Shown: positions 58,005 to 64,000 of the stretch, piece after piece
Position numbering within the stretch: the stretch's first letter is position 1
Layout: the number at the start of each line of letters is the position of its first letter
Source: VMCP01 sp964527775
GTDB lineage: Bacteria; Bacteroidota; Bacteroidia; NS11-12g; UBA955
Direction: 5' to 3'
NCBI GenBank assembly: GCA_964527775.1
Contig: CAZGQS010000001.1
Span: forward strand, 1 to 64,000
DNA length: 64,000 bases
Notes under the pieces: generated by a model
The model's input: only the letters and a program-made list of their open reading frames with translations
Database searches by the model: none
What the model was told of the DNA's origin: nothing
Translations under genes and position numbers: made by a program

Positions 58005-59233
58005 AGGCTAAATTTTTTATCGCATTTTTAGGATGTATCATCGTAAATAATGGATTTTCTCAATCTTTGAACTTTGAAACTCTCAAAGGCAAAGCCAGTT
58101 GGGGTATGGGTGGGGTAGATAGAGTAGTGTTTGAGTCGCACTCGCTCAGGCAAATTGCTAGATACGATTCATTCTTTTCGGTGGTCTCGCATTGGTTGAC
58201 CGATATGAAAGCGAGTGAACTGGATTTTGAAACGCTTCCAACACCGTTAAATATGCATTATGCCCTTTTTGCAGATGGAAAACGGAAGTTGACCCTAGAA
58301 AATCCAGAGTTTTTGCCTCAAAGCTTTGATGTAGAAAAAGAAACATTGAATAATCAAGATAGCTTGCCTGCCAATGTGATTCATCTGTATGATATCCAAA
58401 ATCAAGTCAACTTGAGCATTTATTTAGAAGAATTAAAAAATGTATATAAACTCAGAGAGCTGGTTGACTTTTATTATGATTCATTGGTGCCGTTTGAAGG
58501 GAAAAAATACAGGGAAATTTGCGACGTTTTGGGATTAAAACCCATAGATGAATTCAAGATTTATGCCGTTGATTTTTTGAGTTTTAAAGAATCTTTGCAA
58601 ACCATAGTTCGCCCAGAGAAAAAACCTAAATGGTCAAGATCATACAATTTCTTCAGCGAAGAGCGCACTGCTTTAGCGCAAGATTCAGGGTATAAAATGC
58701 TCAATAAATTGGTTTGGGAGTCTAATTTTCAGCCTGTTTTTTGGCCGCACACCAGTTTGGGTGTCATAGGCGAAAATCCATGCATTCAAGTTGATTTCGA
58801 CCTGGTTTTGGCATCGTATTTCGAACAAGATTTGCCCAAAGAATTGATTTACCTGAGTGGAGGTACAACGTTGTACAACTACAAGGACAATTCAGATAAA
58901 TATCAAATCTCCAATTTGTATGAGCTTTTGGTTGGACTTAAAATCACCAATATACACCCCCATTTAAAGTCAATAGATCAGTTTCGGGTTTCTGGGTTGG
59001 AAGTGGGGCGATACATGGCTGATCCGCTTGGGTCAATCTTAAATTCGCCTGGTTACGTGGTAAAAGGATACAATCAGCGTGGAAATGTGAGAATCAATAC
59101 CGGTTTTTACTTTACTACCTCCACAAAAACAAATCCTAACATCAGTCAAGCATTGATGTTTTCAATTGAAATTTTTGATATTGTAGGGATGATTTCCAAG
59201 AAGAACATGGTTCGTCAAGGCGGTAAAGATTAG
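58001..59233 (+). CDS. Hypothetical exported protein
   Basis: A 410-residue protein with a signal peptide (AKFFIAFLGCIIVNNGFSQ) and no recognised domain. The rest alternates beta-prone and helical stretches with many aromatic residues (HYALFADGKRKLTLENPEF, FWPHTSLGVIGENPCIQVDFDLVLASYFEQDLP). It follows the ECF sigma locus with a 4-bp overlap and so belongs to that operon. Extracytoplasmic role linked to the sigma factor is inference. Confidence 0.6.
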   Translation: MKAKFFIAFLGCIIVNNGFSQSLNFETLKGKASWGMGGVDRVVFESHSLRQIARYDSFFSVVSHWLTDMKASELDFETLPTPLNMHYALFADGKRKLTLENPEFLPQSFDVEKETLNNQDSLPANVIHLYDIQNQVNLSIYLEELKNVYKLRELVDFYYDSLVPFEGKKYREICDVLGLKPIDEFKIYAVDFLSFKESLQTIVRPEKKPKWSRSYNFFSEERTALAQDSGYKMLNKLVWESNFQPVFWPHTSLGVIGENPCIQVDFDLVLASYFEQDLPKELIYLSGGTTLYNYKDNSDKYQISNLYELLVGLKITNIHPHLKSIDQFRVSGLEVGRYMADPLGSILNSPGYVVKGYNQRGNVRINTGFYFTTSTKTNPNISQALMFSIEIFDIVGMISKKNMVRQGGKD

Positions 59234-59368
59234 GAGGGGTTATTCTGTGACTCAAATATGACTGTACAAAAAATCATACTATTTCATTTTATGTATTAAA
59301 CTTCTGTTAACACCCTGCGTCTAATATTGAGAAAGATAATCATCTTCGTATTGTCAATACCGCAAAGA

Positions 59369-59977
59369 ATGAGTATCCCAAAAGAGAAAATATCAGATCA
59401 GGAAATGCGCAAACCAGAGGTGTCCATCAATTTTCAGAGATTGGATGAAAATCAATTGGTTGCCTACTTCCAAAAGCCTTCTCACGTAGAAGATGCTTTT
59501 AGAGAAGTGATTCGCAGATTCCAAGAGAAAGTATACTTTTATGTACGCAATATGTTGGTGTCGCACGACGATGCGAACGATGTAACTCAAAATACCTTCA
59601 TTAAAATTTGGCAGAACCTATCCACATTCAGAGGTGAAAGCAAATTGAGTACTTGGATTTTGAGGATCGCTTCAAACGAGGCCATTAGCCATTTACGCAA
59701 ACGCAAACCCAATATTGATTTCGATGAGGCTCAACCGGAATTTGCCGATCAACTTGGACAAGATGATTATTTATCGGCTCAAGGCGTTGAAGCTAAATTG
59801 GCTAAAGCCATGTGTTATTTGCCCTACAAGCAAAAGTTGGTGTTCGTGCTTCGTTATTTTGAGGATTTATCATACGAAGAGATAGCAGATCTTACCCAAA
59901 CCAGCATTGGTGCATTGAAATCTAGCTACCATCATGCAGTCAAGAAAATTGAAATTTACTTAAACGTTTTAAGATAA
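59369..59977 (+). CDS. ECF-type RNA polymerase sigma factor
   Basis: A 202-residue sigma-70 factor from the ATG at 59369; an upstream TTG at 59327 is less likely. Region 2 VIRRFQEKVYFYVRNMLVSHDDANDVTQNTFIKIWQNLSTFRGESKLSTWILRIASNEAISHLRKRK and region 4 LPYKQKLVFVLRYFEDLSYEEIADLTQTSIGALKSSYHHAVKKI are intact. Next come, with tight spacing, a membrane anti-sigma-like protein and a Spy/CpxP-like exported protein, a typical envelope-stress set. The signal is unknown. Confidence 0.92.
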   Translation: MSIPKEKISDQEMRKPEVSINFQRLDENQLVAYFQKPSHVEDAFREVIRRFQEKVYFYVRNMLVSHDDANDVTQNTFIKIWQNLSTFRGESKLSTWILRIASNEAISHLRKRKPNIDFDEAQPEFADQLGQDDYLSAQGVEAKLAKAMCYLPYKQKLVFVLRYFEDLSYEEIADLTQTSIGALKSSYHHAVKKIEIYLNVLR

Positions 59978-59982
59978 TTGCC

Positions 59983-60918
59983 ATGGATATTGAAGCAAAA
60001 AAAATCAAGTCCCCTTACAAGCCATCGTCAGATTATTTTTCAGACTTGGCAATGAAGATCCAGCAAAAGGCAGGCATTGAACCTATTGATTTGGGCTTAA
60101 AACAAGAAAATGTATCGTTTAAACCAATAGCAAAAGAACCCATTCAGCTCACCGTTGAATTCGGATTCCCGCTCACAACTCAGCGCAGCTCAGAGCCAGA
60201 TATTTCGATGCCGGAGGCACCATTGCCCGCCATCACAAACCTCCCCACTGAACTTGCCCCAGCCCAAGAGCCAATCGCCCCAGCCCAAGAGCCAAAGACC
60301 AAAGACCAAAGACCAACATCCAAAGACCAAGAGCCAAAGACTAAGGACCAAGGACCAACTACCGAACTCGAATTCTCTGACGAAGATCTGGATAGGTTGC
60401 ACGCCGAAATGACGGGTGAGTCTTTTGTGCCAGTTCAAGCACCTGTTGAAAGAGAATCAGCACCGGTGAAAATGGAACAGCCTAAAGTGAGTAAGGTTGA
60501 AAAATCAACTTCAGAAAACTCTGAGGAGCGTGTTCCACTTTGGGCAATGATTCCCTGGTCTTCTTTGTTGGGTGTAGTAGCATCGTTGTTTGCCGTTGCC
60601 GCCGCTTGGTTTGTTTGGAACCAGATTCAAAAACCTTTGACTGTTGAACAACGTGTGGCTAGAGCAGTTCAATCAACTCCTGTTGCAGCTGCCGCCGTAA
60701 AGACGTCCCCCGAAAAGAAAGAACTCAATATTGAAGCCCTTCCTGCAAGTCATCAAGTGATTTACGATATGATTCAAGAAGGGACTTCTGCAGACAAACA
60801 TGTGATGAATTTTAACCAAATGCCCGAACAATCAAGAATTTCGTCAGTGGAATTGGAGAGAAACGGATTGACTGTTTTGGATTTGGAAGATCAAATCTTT
60901 GACGAAATAGAATTATGA
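59983..60918 (+). CDS. Single-pass membrane protein, probable anti-sigma partner, with embedded heptad repeat
   Basis: A 311-residue protein. The first ~90 residues may be cytosolic. One membrane helix lies near 190-215 (IPWSSLLGVVASLFAVAAAWFVW) and a short C-terminal part follows. It sits five bases after the ECF sigma gene, where anti-sigma factors are usual, though no standard zinc motif is seen. Residues 91-125 are a 7-residue repeat (LAPAQEP, IAPAQEP, KTKDQRP, TSKDQEP, KTKDQGP) encoded by fifteen DNA heptamers of the intergenic C type. Function inferred from position. Confidence 0.65.
   Translation: MDIEAKKIKSPYKPSSDYFSDLAMKIQQKAGIEPIDLGLKQENVSFKPIAKEPIQLTVEFGFPLTTQRSSEPDISMPEAPLPAITNLPTELAPAQEPIAPAQEPKTKDQRPTSKDQEPKTKDQGPTTELEFSDEDLDRLHAEMTGESFVPVQAPVERESAPVKMEQPKVSKVEKSTSENSEERVPLWAMIPWSSLLGVVASLFAVAAAWFVWNQIQKPLTVEQRVARAVQSTPVAAAAVKTSPEKKELNIEALPASHQVIYDMIQEGTSADKHVMNFNQMPEQSRISSVELERNGLTVLDLEDQIFDEIEL
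60253..60357 (+). repeat. Heptamer array inside a coding region (five 21-bp units)
   Basis: Five 21-bp units in frame, each three 7-nt repeats of the CCAAAGA/CCAAGAG type seen between genes. Each unit encodes seven residues. Since 21 is a multiple of both 3 and 7, the array keeps the reading frame. Confidence 0.9.
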
Positions 60919-61412
60919 AAAACGCATTTTACGCATTCGTGTCATTGATGTTTTTCGCCTATTCGGCGGATGTTTTGGCCCAAGGTCCACCTCCGCCACC
61001 CATGGAAATGGATGAAGAAGCGAAGCTCGATGAGTTAAAAGACTACCGCGAAGATCTTTTCAAACAGAAGTTAAAACTGACCGATGCCGAAGCAAAGGAG
61101 TTCTTTCCCATTTTTGATGAGTATCAATTAGAGTTGCGCAAATCTAAAAGAGCGTTTCGCAAGAAATGGTATCCCAAGAATGTAGATGAATTGAGTGATT
61201 CAGAAGCCAAAGAATATTTCAATGATGCAGTGTCATTGCAACAAAACGAAATTGACCTATTGAAAAAATACAGCAACAAACTGGCTGATGTCATTGGAAT
61301 GAATAGGGTGGTAAAAATGCCAAGAATCCAGCGCGAAGTGCGCACCTTGTTGGTGATGAAGGCCGATGAAATGGAGATCAAGAAGAGAGAGAAACCCAAA
61401 AGAAGAAGGTAG
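60915..61412 (+). CDS. Exported Spy/CpxP-like helical protein
   Basis: A 165-residue protein with a signal peptide (AFYAFVSLMFFAYSADVLAQ) and a highly charged helical body (LFKQKLKLTDAEAKEFFPIFDEYQLELRKSKRAFRKKW) with the LT-x-x-x-A pattern of the Spy/CpxP/LTxxQ group and a basic tail KREKPKRRR. It overlaps the preceding gene by 4 bp. In other bacteria similar periplasmic proteins act as chaperones or sense envelope stress; here it probably works with the sigma/anti-sigma pair. Tentative. Confidence 0.65.
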   Translation: MKNAFYAFVSLMFFAYSADVLAQGPPPPPMEMDEEAKLDELKDYREDLFKQKLKLTDAEAKEFFPIFDEYQLELRKSKRAFRKKWYPKNVDELSDSEAKEYFNDAVSLQQNEIDLLKKYSNKLADVIGMNRVVKMPRIQREVRTLLVMKADEMEIKKREKPKRRR

Positions 61413-61451
61413 TGTGTAATTTCCGTAGTGTTAAATAATAGTTAATTTTTG

Positions 61452-61481
61452 AACGGGTTCCTGAGGGAGCCCGTTTTTTTT
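61452..61481 (+). terminator. Rho-independent terminator of the sigma operon
   Basis: AACGGGTTCC-TGAG-GGAGCCCGTT forms a 10-bp stem with one G-T pair and is followed by a T tract. The rest of the gap to the exbB promoter (61482-61670) is AT-rich with no gene. Confidence 0.82.
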
Positions 61482-61693
61482 GTGGAATGACAAAATTGTG
61501 ACAAATTGATTGTGTTGTAATTAATTATTTGTAAATCAATTTATTACGTACCTTTACTTGAGGTATTGAAGGAAGATAATTTGCAATAGGTCATACTATT
61601 GTCAGACTAACTAGGTTCTTTTTGCGTTTGCTAGATAAATAACTCAGAGTGGTTAAGGTCAAGGCTACACTTGTTTAATCGTTCAGGTAGAGT

Positions 61694-61701
61694 TATGTTT
61701 G
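61694..61701 (+). promoter_or_regulatory. Promoter: TTG-N20-TATGTTTG for exbB
   Basis: TATGTTTG matches TAnnTTTG, with TTG at 61671-61673 as the -33 element at 20 bp spacing. The ATG is 26 bp downstream. Confidence 0.65.
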
Positions 61702-61727
61702 CAACATTTTGTATAAAACACGAAAAC

Positions 61728-62558
61728 ATGAGTAATCAGAACAACAAATCAACAGCAGATGTTATCACAGCGTACTTCGCTGGAGCATCTATCTTGGTCT
61801 CATTTGTGACCGGAGTATTAATCTATCTTTTCATCTTGGGTGACCCTGCAAACTTTGAAGGTGCGGGCTTAAAACCTGAGGAAATTGTAGAAAAAGGACA
61901 TCCCCACAACATTTTAGGTATCATTCACAGAGGGGGATTCATCGTTCCTTTGCTTTTGACCGTTAACATCACGGTTATTTTGGTGAGTATTGAGCGTTTT
62001 GTAACTTTATCTATTGCTTCTGGAAAAGGTAATGCTACTTCATTCATCCGCAAAATGCAATCATTGTTGTCAAATAATGACATTGATGGTGCAATCAAAG
62101 CGTGTGACGTACAAAAAGGATCATTGGCAAACGTGGTAAAAAGCGGTTTGACTCGTTATTCAGTAGTTAAATCAAAAGATAGCTTGTCTCGCGACGAGAA
62201 AAAAGCGGCTATCGAAAAGGAACTAGAAGAAGCTACAAGCTTAGAACTTCCTATGTTGAGTCGTAACTTGGTCATCATTTCTACTTGTTCTTCAATTGGG
62301 GTATTGGTAGGTTTGATTGGAACGGTATTGGGTATGATTCGTGCGTTCGCAGCGTTAGCGAATGCAGGTGCACCTGACACTGCTGCCTTGGCAACAGGTA
62401 TCTCTGAGGCATTGGTAAATACTGCATTCGGTATCATTGCATCTACTTTAGCGATCATTGCGTATAACTATTTCTCTAACCGTATTGATGGTATGACCCA
62501 TTCTATGGATGAGGCTGGTTATTCAATTGTTTCTAATTTCCAAGCTAACCACGGGTAA
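61728..62558 (+). CDS. exbB: MotA/TolQ/ExbB proton channel family protein
   Basis: A 276-residue inner-membrane protein from the ATG at 61728, after a clear promoter; longer starts at 61671 or 61695 overlap the promoter. Membrane helices are at about 15-38, 80-100 and 190-250. The final two carry the VLVGLIGTVLGMIRAFAALANAG and GISEALVNTAFGIIASTLAIIAYNYF segments of the ExbB/TolQ family. With ExbD it forms the proton-driven motor that energises outer-membrane transport through TonB. First gene of the exbB-exbD-exbD cluster. Confidence 0.92.
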   Translation: MSNQNNKSTADVITAYFAGASILVSFVTGVLIYLFILGDPANFEGAGLKPEEIVEKGHPHNILGIIHRGGFIVPLLLTVNITVILVSIERFVTLSIASGKGNATSFIRKMQSLLSNNDIDGAIKACDVQKGSLANVVKSGLTRYSVVKSKDSLSRDEKKAAIEKELEEATSLELPMLSRNLVIISTCSSIGVLVGLIGTVLGMIRAFAALANAGAPDTAALATGISEALVNTAFGIIASTLAIIAYNYFSNRIDGMTHSMDEAGYSIVSNFQANHG

Positions 62559-62612
62559 TCCATTTACCTTTTTAGCCTTTACAGTATTAAGTACCATTAA
62601 TAAAAAAACAGA

Positions 62613-63290
62613 ATGCCTAAAGTAAAAATGCCTAGATCAGCTCCGTCGTTGGATATGACTCCAATGGTGGACTTGGCGTTTCTTTTGGTGACATTCTTCA
62701 TTTTGACCTCAAGTTTCCGTGCTCCTGAGCCCGTGATTCTTGATCCTCCAGCATCAACCACCGAAATCCAAATTCCAAAACAGGTTTTCTTGGTAATGAT
62801 TGATGAAGAGGGACGTGTATATGTGGACATCACAAATGCCGCGGTTAAATCTAAAGTTCTCAAACAAATTATGTCTGAATTCAAGGTTCAAGGAATGAGC
62901 GAAGAAGACATTAATAATTTTGGTGGAGTAGGACCCGTAGGGTTGCGTGCAGCCGAGATTCCAGCCTTCATGGCCTTGGAGTCTAGCGACAGACCCAACT
63001 ACGAACAAAAAGGTATTCCCTATGACACCGCTGAGAGCAAGATCAAAACTTGTGAATTGTACTATTGGGCCTATTTAACAAAATTTGAAGCCCACAACGA
63101 TTACAAGCAGCGTGAAGAAGAAGCCAAATTGAAAAATATGGAGTTTGATAAATCAAATTACATTCAGTTTGCCATTAAAGCAGCTAGCAACGCGAAATAC
63201 GATAAAATCAATCAAGTGATTCAAGTGTTCCGTGAAGCTAAAGTGAAACAGTTCCAAATGATAACCGGTCTAGAAAGCGCACCTAACTAA
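62613..63290 (+). CDS. exbD: ExbD/TolR family biopolymer transport protein
   Basis: A 225-residue protein with one N-terminal membrane helix (LDMTPMVDLAFLLVTFFILTSSF), where the Asp in MVDLAFLL is the proton-carrying residue of ExbD, followed by a periplasmic domain longer than in E. coli. The central insert (NNFGGVGPVGLRAAEIP...) is not typical. Second gene of the cluster; a second exbD copy follows 11 bp later. Family call is firm. Confidence 0.9.
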   Translation: MPKVKMPRSAPSLDMTPMVDLAFLLVTFFILTSSFRAPEPVILDPPASTTEIQIPKQVFLVMIDEEGRVYVDITNAAVKSKVLKQIMSEFKVQGMSEEDINNFGGVGPVGLRAAEIPAFMALESSDRPNYEQKGIPYDTAESKIKTCELYYWAYLTKFEAHNDYKQREEEAKLKNMEFDKSNYIQFAIKAASNAKYDKINQVIQVFREAKVKQFQMITGLESAPN

Positions 63291-63301
63291 TAGAATAAGA
63301 T

Positions 63302-63931
63302 ATGGCAGAAATAATTCAGCAGAGTTCGGGCGGTGATGGTAAAAAAAGAGCCAAAAAACTGAGTACCAGAGTCGATATGACTCCTATGGTTGACTTGGCT
63401 TTCTTACTTTTAACCTTCTTCGTTTTGACTTCAACCTTTTCTAAGCCCAAGGTGTTGCGCATGATCTTTCCAGAAAAACTCGATAAGAACAATCCGCAAG
63501 TAAAACAACCCGAAGTTAAAAATGGTCTAACCCTTTTGTTGACCAAAGACAATCGTTTGTTCTACTACAATGGTGCATTAAAAGCTGATAATCCTCCTAC
63601 AGAAATCAGCTACACCAAAGACGGACTTCGAAGAATTTTGGTTGAAAGAAATGCTCCCTTGATCAAGCAATTAAAGGAACTTCAAAACAAATTAGCAAAA
63701 GTGGCTGCTGCAGACACCGCCGCTAAAAATAAAATTGAACTCGAAGCTAAAGCAGCTCAACAACAATCTTCCTTGGTTATCCTAGTGAAACCTGACAAAG
63801 ACGCAACCTACGAAAATGTCATTGACATCGTAGACGAGTTTCTGATTACTCAAGTTGCAAAATACTTTGTGGTTGACACTGGTTTTGATCCATTGGAAAG
63901 AAAATTGGTGGACGAAAAATTAAAGCAATAA
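63302..63931 (+). CDS. exbD: ExbD/TolR family biopolymer transport protein, second copy
   Basis: A 209-residue paralogue with the same N-terminal helix (VDMTPMVDLAFLLLTFFVLTSTF) and proton-carrying Asp. Its periplasmic part has a helical Ala/Lys-rich stretch (KLAKVAAADTAAKNKIELEAKAAQQQSS) before the final strand and helix ENVIDIVDEFLITQVAKYFV. Two different ExbD proteins next to ExbB is common in Bacteroidota and probably gives a mixed motor complex. Confidence 0.9.
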   Translation: MAEIIQQSSGGDGKKRAKKLSTRVDMTPMVDLAFLLLTFFVLTSTFSKPKVLRMIFPEKLDKNNPQVKQPEVKNGLTLLLTKDNRLFYYNGALKADNPPTEISYTKDGLRRILVERNAPLIKQLKELQNKLAKVAAADTAAKNKIELEAKAAQQQSSLVILVKPDKDATYENVIDIVDEFLITQVAKYFVVDTGFDPLERKLVDEKLKQ

Positions 63932-63933
63932 TT

Positions 63934-64000
63934 ATGGAAGAGAACGGACTCATGAAACAATTTAACCGTTGGGATTTGCCCGAGGCAGATTCTCGATTGG
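63934..64000 (+). CDS. Start of a gene cut by the window edge, possible tonB
   Basis: An ATG two bases after the exbD stop opens a frame MEENGLMKQFNRWDLPEADSRL that runs off the window. In related clusters the next gene is usually an energy-transducing TonB protein; 22 residues are too few to confirm this. Confidence 0.45.
   Translation, partial: MEENGLMKQFNRWDLPEADSRL

Noticed and set aside
59327..59368. TTG start extending the second sigma factor by 14 residues
   Set aside because: The added residues are hydrophobic and unlike sigma factors; the ATG at 59369 gives a normal length.
61671..61727. TTG start extending ExbB by 19 residues
   Set aside because: The TTG is the -33 promoter element and a TATGTTTG -7 element follows it, so it lies upstream of the transcript.

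Overview
The window reads as a chromosomal scaffold piece from a member of the Bacteroidota, most likely Flavobacteriia-like. The evidence is in the sequence. Promoters of the form TAnnTTTG recur. There are proteins with type IX secretion C-terminal domains (5807-8902 and 31127-32170). PruA is the long bacteroidete type, a CMP-Kdo synthetase is present, and an ExbB-ExbD-ExbD cluster sits at the right end. Three runs of exactly 100 N (51935-52034, 54831-54930, 57749-57848) are scaffold gaps, so this is probably a draft or metagenome assembly. Names below come from recognising motifs by eye; no database search was run.

Layout. 1-9.4 kb: kdsB with an alkaline phosphatase, pruA, a class I isoprenoid-synthase-like enzyme with threonine aldolase, and a large secreted protein. 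9.4-11.4 kb: a 1.9 kb island with an AlbA_2/HATPase gene and an IS21 remnant, bounded by an 86-bp direct repeat that includes the 3' half of tRNA-Ala(GGC). 11.5-15.4 kb: a lipoprotein, a translationally coupled four-gene operon (small protein, membrane protein, histidine kinase, LuxR-type regulator) and OsmC. 15.5-28.7 kb: guaB, a TM2-AAA+ fusion, an EEP hydrolase, pyrG, a four-helix-bundle gene, ilvE, an MFS gene, tig-clpP-clpX and tRNA-Leu. 28.8-34.1 kb: secreted proteins and dinB. 34.2-39.8 kb: a flavin/photolyase-like operon, a mobile mystery A/B (HTH/Fic) pair and a small DUF2256-type gene. 39.9-49.2 kb: a WaaE-like glycosyltransferase, rnhB, a sugar transporter, an aminotransferase with an omega-amidase-like nitrilase, hipBA and two lipoprotein esterases. 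49.3-54.5 kb: prfB with its programmed frameshift, a photolyase, a TIGR01777 epimerase, a MerR-cobalamin regulator and an FAD oxidoreductase. 54.5-64 kb: a beta-barrel protein, a GT39-type membrane protein, rplS, two ECF sigma loci and exbB-exbD-exbD.

The most unusual feature is a family of intergenic tandem arrays built largely from degenerate 7-nt units: GGTGATC, GGCTGAC, CCAAAGA and CTCTAAA types, plus a 17-nt hairpin-bearing module. They occupy twelve intergenic places, recur in a partly fixed module order, and start at or within a few bases of stop codons. In seven genes the array supplies the stop codon and last residues. One array lies inside a coding region (60253-60357), where it encodes a 7-residue protein repeat. 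A four-helix-bundle gene lies between two such arrays in inverted orientation.

A second theme is light and flavin biology. The 34.2-37.4 kb operon (SDR, two flavin-reductase-like proteins, a TIGR03643-type protein and an FAD-domain photolyase-like protein), the DUF2256-type gene, the canonical photolyase operon and the MerR regulator with a CarH-type W-x9-EH signature together suggest light-responsive DNA repair or photoprotection.
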